64,000 nucleotides of DNA from Metallyticus violacea (Eukaryota; Arthropoda; Insecta; Mantodea; Metallyticidae): contig CM060833.1 of NCBI GenBank assembly GCA_030762175.1, positions 71,959,501 through 72,023,500 on the forward strand, in the 5' to 3' direction. Each line of letters starts with the position of its first letter. Position 1 is the stretch's first letter. The translations under genes were made by a program, and so were the position numbers. The notes beneath the pieces are model-generated. The model ran no database searches, was not told the origin of the DNA, and saw only the letters and a list, made by a program, of their open reading frames with translations. Below are positions 20,854 through 32,436 of the stretch, piece after piece.

Positions 20854-21160
20854 TCGGTCCTGGTGGTGTAGTGGTTACCATACTTGCCTCCTATACCCAA
20901 AACGCGGGTTCGAACCCGGCCAGGACCGATGGATTTTTTCGGGCGTAAAAATCGTAAGTATGGCTTCCTTCGGAAGGGAAGTAAAGCCGTGGGTCCCGTG
21001 TCGTACATTTACGGCACGATAAAGAACCTCAAGCCTGAAAGAGAGGCCTCTGAGCAAAATTTGTCGGCCGTTTCACGCCCTGAGTTGAATGGGACGCTGA
21101 TGACCTGAGCTGTTAAAGAGCGTCCTTAAATAAATCAATCAAAAAAAAAAAAAAAAAAAA
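20854..21160 (+). mobile_element. SINE-A copy 4, best preserved
   Basis: The clearest SINE-A. The head (from 20856) is a nearly complete tRNA shape: the 5' GGTCCTGG can pair fully with the CCAGGACC ending at 20927, the A box is TGGTGTAGTGGTTACCAT, and the B box is GGGTTCGAACCCGG. By eye the closest tRNA is valine, but the anticodon arm is degenerate. The body follows: GATGGATTTTTTCGGGCG, a hairpin around TTCCTTCGGAAGGGAA, GTGTCGTACATTTACGGCAC, CGGCCGTTTCACGCCCTGA and CTGATGACCTGAGCTGTTAA. An A-run closes it at 21141-21160. A perfect 14-bp target duplication, TCTTTGCTTTCGGG, lies at 20840-20853 and 21161-21174. It is probably the youngest insertion in the window. Confidence 0.96.
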
Positions 21161-21415
21161 TCTTTGCTTTCGGGGTGCGTCGGCTTTCGTTTTTTCTAAA
21201 GTTTAGATCTCTTGCTTTTGGCCTTGACTTGTGTGACGGTTGGGATTTGTTGGAATATTTTGTTTTCATTATCCCGCGATGGTCATTCTTTTCGTGTTCT
21301 GCTACAACGTACATTTATCTGTTCAATATTTCATTTGTACGGCCGACTATTTTATTTGTATACTCAATTCACTGTCTATTATAAGATGTTAATTTTACTT
21401 GTTATCTTTATTTAA

Positions 21416-21682
21416 ACCGCCACGGGTGGCAGAGGTCGTTAAGGCCTTGTGAGGGGGAGGTCTGGGGTTCCATTGCCACAGGAGCGTCCTCCATGAGTGA
21501 GGTTTTTTCCAAATTTTTCTCAGTCATCATAAATGGCAAATGCCGGGGAGATAAATACAAAATTAGGACTGGAATGCTTCCATCCTTAAAAAAAGCCTTT
21601 CCCAATATATCATTTCATGTCAAATATCACCAGTGTTATCGCCTGTGGTGCCTCAGAAGTTAAAACGGGCGTTAAACACTAT
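21416..21682 (+). mobile_element. SINE-B copy 5
   Basis: The only plus-strand SINE-B. The head starts at 21416 (ACCGCCACGGGTGGCAGAGG) and the 3' end CGGGCGTTAAACACT ends near 21682. The B box is changed to GGGTTCCATTG. It lies immediately beyond the 3' end of the mariner remnant. No target duplication could be seen. Confidence 0.87.
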
Positions 21683-21727
21683 TCACTACCAAAGATTTGA
21701 GACCGTCAAATTGGGAGTGGGGCACAC

Positions 21728-22913
21728 TCACTCCGACTGTTGCATCTTTTCAAAATGCTCTACACCACGCTCTATAAATCCATATACTTCTCATTCTCAA
21801 AAAGCACTTACCACAACATCCCTCCCTCTCTTTTTCCTCAAGGGTGAAAGCTCATTTTCCTATGCAGTCACAGTCTCTCTGGAGTTAGAAAATCGTTTTT
21901 CTCGCGTGTTTTTTTTTTTTAAACCAAGAGAAAGTAATCGCATGGAGCCAGGTCAGGACTATAGGGGAGGATCAGTCATGAATTGTACCTTTGTAATTAA
22001 TAGCGTATAACGCCCATTTTTACTACTGAGGCACCGCAGATGGTGAACACTGTTGTTGCATGATATGAAATGATAAAAAGGGGAAAGGATTTTTTTTAAA
22101 GGAAGGAAACGTTCCAGGCCTAACTTTAGGTACCTCCCCAGCATTTACCATTTATGAGGACTGGCAAAAAAAAAAAAAAATCTCAGTCAGGAAGAAGAGT
22201 CCTGGCGGGAATAAAACCTCACGAGTCCGCGCCTTAACGACCTCGGCCACCCGGTAGCTTTTTCTATCTCTGTGAACTCCAGGAACTAAATGGTGATGTT
22301 AGGCTTGTGAACGGAGGTATTGTAATAGTGAAGAAGGATCTCTCTCAGCCTTCTCGGAGTATGTCGAAAACCTTCTGCAGGCAGGCTCTGGTGTACATTG
22401 AGCACTAGCCGTGCTTTGCTCCTTCCGAGGAAGTATGGGCACATGGCTACTTTTTGAAAAAAAAATGTGGCCACCATTTTCTTCCCAACACTTCGGTCCT
22501 TCTTCACTTTTGTTTATGGATCGTCATCTGGAAACATCCTAACTGCCCACTGTCGTTTGGTTTCCGTCAAATTCCATGTTTCATCATCCATAAAGACACC
22601 AGAAACACTCTTTGAGTTTCCTCCGTCGAATTTCTGCAGCGTTTCTTCGAGGGTGCACTTTTTAGGCTTTTTTTCTACCGGAACAATGTTTTCTTCGGTC
22701 CTGCAGTTGCCGAACGCCCATTTCTCTCATCTTACAGTGAAGTTCAGCTCCTTTTAAATATCACATTAACATAAACTAGCCAAAAACTGTTGCCCTAGAT
22801 GGAGCAAGGCCCCCCAAAATTTGTTGCAACAGCTCAAGGATTTGGAACTCATTTAACCCACTCTTGAAATCGTAAAGAATCTCGGCGCGAAAATGTTCTC
22901 CCTCCAGCTCCAT
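21728..22913 (-). mobile_element. mariner-like transposase gene, decayed and split by SINE-B
   Basis: On minus the reading starts at about 22913 with MELEGEHFRAEILYDFKSG and APSRATVF, the N-terminal helix-turn-helix region of mariner transposases. An internal stretch of several tens of residues is missing. Then come VFMDDETWNLTETKRQWAV (the first catalytic Asp in D-E-T-W is kept), an in-frame stop, DRSVGKKMVATFFFQKVAM, and REILLHYYNTSVHKP, where the second catalytic Asp of the usual HHDNA motif is replaced by Tyr. Beyond SINE-B (22000-22255) follow YSPDLAPCDYFLLV with the third Asp, RGKRFSNSRETVTA, and an end near 21728. Without the SINE about 930 nt remain, against about 345 codons in the family. 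It is inactive. Terminal repeats were not located. Confidence 0.88.
22000..22255 (-). mobile_element. SINE-B copy 6, inside the mariner
   Basis: Minus-strand SINE-B, diverged, with its head at 22255 (CCGGGTGGCCGAGGTCG) and 3' end GGGCGTTATACGC near 22002. The usual B box is disrupted: the TTCGAACCC segment is replaced by an AATAAAACC-like sequence and some bases are missing. It separates the second-Asp and third-Asp regions of the mariner reading. A target duplication is not clear. Confidence 0.85.
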
Positions 22914-25900
22914 CGTAACGACTGGCTGCCTGTGCACGGTATGGTTGTTTACCTTCCCACTCTGAAATGCAGGAGAGTACTGTACCTGGTACAGTTTCAC
23001 TCCTAAGAGATGTGGCTATACATGCCATTCATTTTAAGTGGGTCAACAATCACTTTTCCTCATCTCACAATTTTCGTTACTGCACGACACATGCAAAAAC
23101 TCTTCTACACGTTGAGATCACGAAATGTGCTACACTTGATAGGTAAGGTTTGAATTGGATTGCTTGGGGCGGAGGTAGATACCTCGCTACTTGAGACTTG
23201 TTTACAGCTGACCCTTTGTAACTACGTTCCCTTCCGGGAGGAAGAAATGAGGTGAGAGAGACATCGGACGTCTAGGTTAAAGGCGGGGTCCCTAATATGT
23301 TTCAAGAAAACACTTCGGTCGCTATTGGAGGCCCCTCCAGTGCCCTGTCAGGAAGTCCCCTTCAATTCCAAACGCCGAAACAGAAACCTTTTTAAAGCGC
23401 GAGCTACCATTACACAGCACCAGCCCATCTCGCCCAGGCACTTTCGATCCTGTACAGGACTACCGGAATGAAACAGGTGGAATGTCAATTTCCATACCAG
23501 CATTCGCCTACAAACTATAAGGTTGATTAAAAAAGATCTTTCTAAAATGTATACAGTTTTTAGAAAACTAAGAAGACAGAAAAACCAAGAACTCGTTGGA
23601 TAGAAGAATTATAACTAAGATGAACAATTATAAATTATTGATCATAATTCCAAGGTTTAAATAACACACAGCCTTTGATCGAATCTTGCAACTCTCATTG
23701 TAAACCTTCCCAGTGTATAAATAGCGAAAGCAGTACGTTGACTACAGCACGTTTACGCGAGAGAAATTTCCAGAAGGAAATAAAAGGTGCGCGCAATACC
23801 GCGAGATAACTAACACCCTGCAGGAAATGGCAGGCTTTTATTTAAGCTGCCCTTTTCTCTTAAGTGACCTGCCCTTCTTTTCCAGAGTGCTTTCTGCACT
23901 ACAGTAAAAGATTTAAAAGCTGAACTTCAGTGAATGCGGTTACTCAGCCTGGTCCTGCAGAGATTTCCCCTACTGCTGCAATATCAGGATCTCCTCGCAC
24001 TGCTTAGTTGTAAAACCATCCCTATCATCTGCAACTGAGCTGTATTGCATATACATAGTTTAATTCATATTTTTGCTAAACTTTAAGCCTAGTGACTTTC
24101 TATCCTGGCGACCGAGATTCTATTTCTTATTGGAACGTGAATTTTCTGACTAAGAAAACGATTTTTTCCCTTGTTTTTCATCACGAAGTTAAATAGACCA
24201 GTAAAATCGCAGCACTCACAACTTTTTCATACAAATTCAGACATATTGTCACGAGCAATAAGTGATGTAACAATATATATCCCTTGATAGGTTTAATAAG
24301 ATCAACGGCTAAATACTGTTCCTTGTTGATTCAAATTGGATTCTTGCTGTTCAGCAATAAACTAACATCAACCTGAGCAAAGATGGGAATGTAATGCAGT
24401 TGCAAGATATATGTGTAAATAAAAGTCATGCATTATAATACATATTAAATTAAATGTGTATTATGTGTGTCTATTTGGGTTTAAAGTGTCACAAGAAGCG
24501 AGTACAAAATAAGTAAACATTCAAAGTAGCAAAATTATATATGAGAACGGTTGTTTTAAAAATGGCTTATGTGCTTCTAGAGCAAATATTAAATATTAAG
24601 GCTCTCTCTGATGCGTAGGGTTTCCGTCCGCACACACCCACTTAGTTTGGCAACTCTGCCACAAGCAGAAAGTGGCGGATTTTTGTATATCATCAACTAT
24701 GCGTCTAGTGTAATCAATAATAGAGATAGTTCAAATGAAAAAAAAATATTAAAATGTAGACTAATTTGGAGAATAATTTATTCCGTCATTAATATTGAAT
24801 GGTGTGTACTCTTTTATAAGTTAGACACCTCTGATTATAAGTAATAGCTTCTCTTAATCGACTCAAACCCCAGTTTAAAAAGAAAATTATCAATTTGGTT
24901 TTTTTCAAATGAAATAATCATTTAGCTTAAATTCTATGTTGTAATAAATCCTTAATTTGTGGATTCACGATAAAGAACCAATCTTCCTATAAAATCGCTG
25001 AATCATTTACTGCAGCACATTAGAAATTTATCTGTTCCATTAATTATACATTTAAACTTGTTCTCCTTGTTAAATTACTTTTTTGTTATTGACTGTATAT
25101 TTGTGACTTAGTTCGTGACGATTTGAACCATAACCATTGTGTAAAATCTCTATAACATATCTGTAAAATATCCGATAAATGTTCTCAATTATTTACTCTC
25201 TTAAGGAAATCTAACACTATTTATCACTTGAAGTACACTGTTTAGAAACTAAGATATACACGCTGCATAAACACAGGTTGGAATTAATTTAATTTTTTGG
25301 AAATTTACATCTGACAGTATGTACTTCTTGATCTCAGGCTCTTTCAGAAATAAGAATTCATTATTCACTACAAATGCATAGTAAACTTAGAATGTTGGTA
25401 ATAAAATATTTAATGAACGTTATTTGCTTCGCCTCAAGGAGATAATTTCAGGTGACGGAATCTCAGTTGACAGCTGAGTGGAAATGACTTTTTATGCAAT
25501 TTTAAAACTGAAATTCAAAGTTAAAATTAACAATTAAGTACAGAATGACAAATATCAAAGAATAGAAGGTAATTTAATAATAAGTAAGCGGTTTTATAGG
25601 TATCTGCTTTACAATAATAATATAATGGGTCAGTTATTAAGGATTATTTATTAATGTTATTAGAGCCTCTTAGATGGAGGTAAATATGATAATTTTACGT
25701 AGTAACAAAACCATCGTCGTTATTGTCATCATCCTTTCAAATCACACAAATTCATCCCTCCATTTTCTTCTACTAGGATATTCTGCGTTATATTGTCTGA
25801 ATGGACTAGTCTGGTCAGCCTTAGGGAACCATTCATTAAATATGTTCATACCGACTCTTTTACTCCCCCTAGTTCTTTTAGATTGAAACTCTTCACTTCT

Positions 25901-27622
25901 TTACTTACTGTTAAGTTACAAACATCATCATCAATCTGTATCTCATAAATCTCATCTCAGTCGACTCATTCTTCCGATCTATTTAGTACCCAATTCTCCA
26001 AGCCATACTGTCAGAGATTTATAAAATATAATTTGCATCTTCTTGCTTATTTTTTCTGCCAATGTTCGTTTTTATATATTGCCATTTATGGTAAATAATG
26101 TTATTCAATGTATTTAAAAATATTCCATTTTTATGATCCAGTTTATTACAAATATTATAATTCAATATGTAAGTTATATACAGTAGGTATGGCACATTCT
26201 ATAAGTGGATAATCTGTGTCACACAAGGATGTAGCAATTGAGCACTCAGCAGATGTTTCAATATGATTCTAGCATGAGTAAGAGATACATAGTACAAACA
26301 AACATTTTTTTGTTATTGCCACATTTTCCGAAGTTTTTCGTTGTTTAGAATACTGAACACTAGTAACTTCAGAAGCTAAGGACTTTGGCGACTTCCATTG
26401 ACCATCTCGAAAGACCCTGGAAGGTTATAATATTATCAAAGAAAAAAAAAGTTGATTCGTCGACAATGGCCTAATTTCGTATTTTGAAGTCTTCATTTAT
26501 CCATATTCATTTGAGAGAGCTCATTTGTTAGCACTAAAATTTCAAAAGTGATAATTTGCTATCTGCTTCAGTTTTCTACTTATTTTTATAATTTTGAAAT
26601 GCAGGGTATAACGTTATTTTTAAGCAGTAGCCTTTATAGAGGACGAGCCACACATATTCATAAATCATTACATTTAAGTTCCGTTTTAGTTTCATTAAAA
26701 CCCTTTTGAGGAAGAAAAGAGACTAAATGTACTAGAAAGGGGCTTGTGCTTGTAAAGATGTTCAAAATTTAACTACTGTTATTGCTCAGGACGCATCAAT
26801 AATGGAAAATTAGGCAAAATGAGCTTTGTTCGAATGATTCTGTTACCCTTTTATTTTATCTGTGTACAATATTATTAACTTTTTTCTAATTTATTCACTT
26901 TACGTTACGATTTCAAAATGACTTGCATCTTTATGTCTTGGAACATTAAATATTGTTGGAAAAAATTCTTGTGATTTGCAAACTGAGCTCCTTTTACAAC
27001 AAAAATGTACAACTTTAGCTTAATGACCAGCTAAAAACTTGAAGTATCTTCTACATTACAACCAGTGTTGAGCTTAAAGCCTTTTTTTACAAATAAAAAA
27101 ACACTAGTTTAAAAGCAAATTCAATCACCTTAGAAAAACCATCAGTTTTACGACTGTATTCAGCAAGAACATCTTGGCCTTTTACCATAAACAATGAAGC
27201 ATTTGAGATTATCATCATAATTTCGAGGAAAATAATAATCAAATATTTGAAATTATATTAATATACTGTGATTTGTGTTTTTGTTGTAATTTCTTCAACA
27301 ATGTCGTCTATTTTTTTTAATAGTTGCTATCCCAAATCTTATCAATTTTCTTGTAGTATTGTAATAACCGCAAATAATAAATATCGTTTTTATCTCTCGG
27401 TAATAGAATGGAAACAGCGATAATATGAATAACAGAAATTAATGTAGGACAAAATATATAACTTATTAGCTTATGAGCATGCTATTTCCTAACAATGTAA
27501 TTCAATTATGATTGGTCAATGAGTATCAACGAGCTCGTTCATTGGCCGGAAGACTATCATCATAATGCCCTAAGCGCTTAAACTTCAGACATTCAGTTTA
27601 AATATTGTGTTCACATGTGCTG
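22914..27622. other. No recognised gene; higher-GC patch then AT-rich DNA
   Basis: The patch at 23130-23480 is distinctly richer in G+C than its surroundings and could be part of an unrecognised repeat. The rest is AT-rich. A clustered imperfect palindrome lies at 27511-27549 (GGTCAATGA ... AACGAGCTCGTT ... CATTGGCC). No coding signal is recognised in 4.7 kb. Confidence 0.45.
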
Positions 27623-27638
27623 CTAGTGTACGTGACAT

Positions 27639-28183
27639 ACCGACCGGGGTGGCTCAGTTGGTATCACTTGAGTCTCGCAATCAGGAGGTCCTGGTTCAAT
27701 TTCCGTTGGGCCGACTCTTCTTGTTGTGTTATTTTATTTTATTTATTTATTTTTTTTCCGTAGTTTCTCCTGGTCACTTAGGTGAATGCCCGGATGAATG
27801 TTTACTTTACACGAATATTCCACTCTCTTATTTCATATATTTTCATTCCGATCAGTGTCTAAAGTGCTAGGGCAAATTGGGCTGGTGCAGTGTAATGGTG
27901 GCTTGCTCTTTGGATAGGCTTTGGTCCCAGAGTCTGGAATGGAAACGACCTTCCGGGGCGTTGGAGCAGCTCGGCGTCGTAATGTTCTATCTAGAAATCT
28001 GTTAGAGACCCATCCGGGTCTGCTCAGTCACCGCCCGTAGATCCTGGCTATCCAGTGTCTCCCTCAACTCATCCCTTCCTCCCAAAGTTGTTCCCATTGG
28101 GGGCAAAGGACCAGCCGTAGCATGATTCAAGTACAGAAAGTGTCCTCCTTCGTCCCAGATTATCCATCTATCCGTCCGTCCGT
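27639..28183 (+). mobile_element. SINE-D copy 1, full length (545 bp)
   Basis: A long tRNA-headed element. The head CCGGGGTGGCTCAGTTGGTA has an A-box-like TGGCTCAGTTGG and a B-box-like GGTTCAATTTC. The body contains TCCTGGTCACTTAGGTGAAT, GGGCTGGTGCAGTGTAATGG and GTTCCCATTGGGGGCAAAGG, and it ends in a CCAT/CCGT tetranucleotide tail. A 16-bp target duplication lies at 27623-27638 (CTAGTGTACGTGACAT) and 28184-28199 (CTAGTGTATGTGACAT), 15 of 16 identical. Body segments recur at 34101-34790, 36349-36818 and 42403-42582, so it is a family. At 545 bp it is long for a SINE and may be composite. The open frames across it have no domain. Confidence 0.87.
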
Positions 28184-28199
28184 CTAGTGTATGTGACAT

Positions 28200-29624
28200 C
28201 ATCAAGAAGTTAACTGAATTCAATAACCTTGATTTATTTCAAATCCGTCTTTCTGTTTAACACGTTTCACTGCTATGAAGTATGATTGGTAATACAATGT
28301 AAGCTCCAATATTTATTGCATATCATATTAATGTACCGGGGCATTTGAAAACTGAGGCTTGTTCCTTCGTCTTCAACTAAGTTTCTTTATGTTATTTTTT
28401 TTTTAATATTTAATTTTCAAGTTTGATTTTGCTTTTTATTTCTTAGGTTGTAATTAATGTTTCCTCATAAAATATAAATTTCGTCAATATATAAAATTTA
28501 AATCAGATAAAATCCTTGCCATAAAATCTAAAAATCTAAAAATCTACCAAAATCTACTCCACTGTCGTACCATGACAACCATATAAATATTAAAAGCGTT
28601 GGGGACAAATCACATACCTATTTTACACTACTATTATTTATATTTATATTTTATTATTGTTAACAACATAAAACTACTATATGAATGCATATACAGCTGT
28701 TACGTGATGGTTGTTAGCCCTTGCCAATTAAGCATAAAGCGTTCTATCATCCTCTAAGCCGAACTTTCGGGTACTCCTGTGGATCTTGCTTTCCTATTCT
28801 TCCACAGCCTCTTTCCTGTCCAACAACAACAGATAATCTCCCACATCTAACAATTTTTGCAAAAGTAAGAATTCCTGAAGATTACAGCGCTAACAAGAAC
28901 ACCCCAGGATATATGAGATATTTCCATTAGCAAAGACACTGAGACTCACTTATCCTGCATCTTACCTAAAGAAAACAATAGGGTAACTCTGTAAGAAGTA
29001 TGACTAGACAGAAGTGAGGTATTGTCATCATATTGTTTGTTGTCTTAATTGGAGTGTTGTGAATGTGTCATGAAATAACTGCTTTGATGTAGCAAGGTTA
29101 CCAGGTACAGAATAGGCTACGTTATGCTCTGACAAGGGAACTGTTAATGACTTCATATCAAAACATGGCTTGAAACTTCGTACGCAGTTACATATTTTAT
29201 AAGTAGGTACAATGAGTTACTTTCAACTTGCAGCTAAAAAAAGTGAAAGTTTATGTGAACTGTATTCCAAGAGCTTAGTGCGTTATTAGTGCTGGTCATT
29301 GAGTGAATTTTCTCATGCAATTTGGCTACTATGGAGTGTGACGAAAATGTCCAATCTCGGCGTGTTTCATAAGTTGATTTTATGAGCTACCCTACTACTA
29401 ATCATTGTTTTGTTCAAGCTTTGATTTGAGATTTCTAGCTTCTTTAATGACAGATATGAAGTTTAACCATAAACTTTGTTTTATTTCTGAAATCACAACC
29501 ACCAAGCATACTATAGATACAAACAATGAATTACGACTAAATGAAAGACGGTAAATTTTCAGTATGTATTTATTGAGGTTAACTAAATTAGAATAAAATT
29601 GAAGGTGACTATTTGTTTCGGAAG
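28200..29624. other. AT-rich DNA, nothing recognised
   Basis: A short array of AAAATCTA-like units lies at 28521-28558. Upstream parts of the hAT-like remnant may extend into 29200-29620, but I could not read them. Confidence 0.45.
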
Positions 29625-30010
29625 AAGTTGCCAGCATTTAAAGTACTTGCAGCACACTTTCAAAAATATTTTCCTGTGCCTGGTGCAAGCAAAAACCAGA
29701 TCAGAGATATATTTTCAGTTTGTTTACATGAAGTAGAACGGCACAAAACACAGAAGAAGATCAGCTAGCGGAGATATCAACGGATGATGCTCCAAAAACA
29801 CATTTCAAGGGCACGTGCAAACCTTAGAAGAAGATTTTTCTCGAACTATCAAAGAAGACCATGAATGTATTGATATCTTCCGTAACAACTTATTTGTGTG
29901 AAAAGTCACTCTCCGTACTGATTTATATAAATATAAGAAATCGAAAGGCTTGGAAAACGTAAAATCAGAACTCAAAATACAAATATCTCCAATTATGACT
30001 TATAAATGAA
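29625..30010 (+). mobile_element. hAT-like (ZBED/SCAND3-type) transposase C-terminal fragment
   Basis: Plus-strand readings resemble the C-terminal dimerisation region of domesticated and mobile hAT transposases of the ZBED5/SCAND3 type. In order they are AAHFQKYFPVPGASKNQIRD, then EISTDDAPKTHFKG, ELSKKTMNVLISSVTTYLCE and KSLSVLIYINIRNR, and after a one-base frame change LENVKSELKIQISPI before stops near 30005. In the family the equivalent is a Y-L-C-E-x-x-F-S-x-L block followed by R-N-R-L. Stops and frameshifts break it and no terminal repeats were found. Confidence 0.68.
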
Positions 30011-30138
30011 ATGCAGCATCATCTCTCTCATTGAGGAATTAATTAAAATTAACGAGTAATATGTCATAATATATTATTCGTTATTAGTAACACTAATGTT
30101 TATACTTTTATATATCTTAATGTGTAACTTTATATAGA

Positions 30139-30478
30139 TATTAGCCGCTCGGTTAAGTTTATGTTCCCTCTTGCTCCGCCCGAAACCTTTCCTTCCTCTC
30201 GCATCTTCGAGATTTTCCTTCCTTCTCTCACAGTTAGATGGCACCATGCTTTCTATCTCCTTTTTTATGGCACTACTTGTCGGCACATAGTAGTCGGTTT
30301 TCGGTATAAGCACCATAACTGCATTTGGATTCGGGCTTACCCTTGCTCAAGGCTATCTGGCTGGGTGGAAACTCGTGTTCCGCCGTTCTGTAACGATATT
30401 TTCCAGAAAGTCTTGCCTACAATGTTTTCTTTGATGAGAGCAGTGACCTGGGTAACTAATTAATTATTTTATATGCAT
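30139..30478 (+). repeat. Dispersed repeat F, copy 1
   Basis: Two modules of this stretch recur in reverse orientation at 49940-50515. Module 1 (30139-30236) contains CTCGGTTAAGTTT and CCTTCCTCTCGCATCTTCGA. Module 2 (about 30425-30475) contains GACCTGGGTAACTAATTAAT. The sequence between them does not align by eye and differs in length. The element type is unknown. The open frame over 30161-30463 has no recognisable domain. Confidence 0.65.
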
Positions 30479-32417
30479 ACTTTCCTTTACATTTATCTGT
30501 TCACCGTCTTTCAGTTAAGTTTTGATTAGCCCTAGTAATTCTCCTTATTGAAACTGCTTTCTTAACGAATTCTCCCACCGTATCTGGTCCTATGGGAAAA
30601 TTTTATAATATAACGTTGTACACTAAACACTCGTTACTAAGCCAGTGGTTATTTCGAGTTAGTTAGATCAGCTGTAATGTACGTAAAGTTAATTTAATTT
30701 TTCATTAATTTGCAATTTAAATTAAGAGAATAATATTCAAGTGTTTACTTTGGAATAATGAATATTTAATTTATATGCAAATTAATTATCTTAGAACTGA
30801 GGAGTAATAATATTTCATTGAATTGTTATCTTTTTGTAATTGTTGAATTCTATTAACATATTAAATGTCATATTTAGTTTTTTAATTTCTTTGCTATGCT
30901 TTGTATTTAAAATCAATCATATAAGAACCGTTCAAGCATATGTGTTGAGTTTCTTGCTCAGTTCCTTCCTCATTAAAACCGGTTGCTCATACATATAATA
31001 TTGTTGTTATGATTAATACTATTGTGTAAAGAATACAATGCAATATAGAGGCAAGTTTTGAAATATTTTATGTTTATTTGTTTGTTTATATATAAATTTT
31101 GCCAACCAATGAAGAAATTGTGAAGTATACAATATTTCCACAGAAAAAACTTCGTGATTATTAATTGTTATAGTTCCGTTACCGCGTAGGTAACAAAATT
31201 TATATTTGTCATTAGAAAGAACAACTCAAAGATTTGTTATTTTAAGCAAGTAATTTTAGTTGATAAAATCGGTTTATTATTTGTAAAATTTAACAAAAGT
31301 ATTTATAAATAATTTTAATTTCCAAACGTTATTAGTTATACGAGTTTTATTCCTTAATTCATTTAAATTAAAAAATCAAGAAATTGTTTTATGTGCCGTT
31401 TCATCTTAAAGAATGAATTAATGTCCACACAATGCTAGTAACGTGACCTAGTTCTTTTAGTGATCTGGTCAGATGAAGCATGAGACATACAAATGACACA
31501 AATGATTGATGATCTCTGTTGAAATATGTACATTTTCCTTGCCATACCGACGGAAATAATTCTGCAAACATGCCGAACTACATTTGCATTCCGGCCCACT
31601 GGGATTTCCTGCAGCAGGATGTCACTCTGTAATTGGTGTTCCTGCCAAAGCTTTCGGATGTGCGGACTACAAAATTCATTCAGGTTCTATACTATGTAGC
31701 TCACGGTTCATTACGAGTAAGTAATGGGACTTTTGGCGTTTTGATCGAATTACAAGAGTTCTTTAAAAAGTTTCTGAATTCAAGATGACGAAATAGTTTT
31801 ATTTATGATGATGTGATGCTTTTCTTAAAGCAGAACATTATGATTCCTGAATGTCGACAATGTAGCCTACCTCTAATGATGCTAAAGTCATACAGAATTA
31901 CATGTAGGCTGGTTAGAGAGTACTAGTCATGTCAACTTGCTCATCCTGATTAGACGAGTTCCCATTGCAAGCCTCTTCAAAAGTTCTAGTCGTTGTGCCT
32001 TCAGGAAGGAGCAGGCTAAAATGATAACTTAGGTACTCAGGATTGACTTAGCAAGAAGCAGCTAACAAGAGTGAATAAAAATATGTTAGACAATTGGTCC
32101 TAATAAAGCATTTGCACATTTGGAAATTGTCCAGCAACCAAAGTGCTGTAAATGTAGAAGTTTCAAGGAAATCCTGTTTTAGTATTGTGTGATTGTCCAG
32201 TGATAAGTTCAGAGTCTTGGGAAATATCGATATATAATTAATAAATAAATAATCTCGCTGGGATTCAGCTCTGTTGATCATTCGTTAGGTGTGCTATACT
32301 AGCAAAGCTCGAGCTACTTACGATATTTAGTCACTTTATATGATTGTGTTTTTCTTCTCATTTGGCGCCTTGGCCTACCTCTAACTCGGTTTTACGACTT
32401 CATTGAGAAAGGGCAGT
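30479..32417. other. AT-rich DNA, nothing recognised
   Basis: Very AT-rich to about 31500, then a modestly GC-richer patch at 31550-31740 in which I could not identify a family. Confidence 0.5.
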
Positions 32418-32436
32418 ATTGCAATGTATTGCAATG

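Noticed and set aside
20856..20927. Possible functional tRNA gene
   Set aside because: It is the head of SINE-A: the same core occurs in eight copies with a shared 3' body and target duplications, and the anticodon arm is degenerate.
27607..28223. Open frames over SINE-D as small genes
   Set aside because: They lie in a retroposed repeat with target duplications and share no conserved frame with the other SINE-D copies.
31570..31740. Possible transposase reading (IPAHWDFLQQD)
   Set aside because: No ordered set of conserved blocks could be found in any frame.
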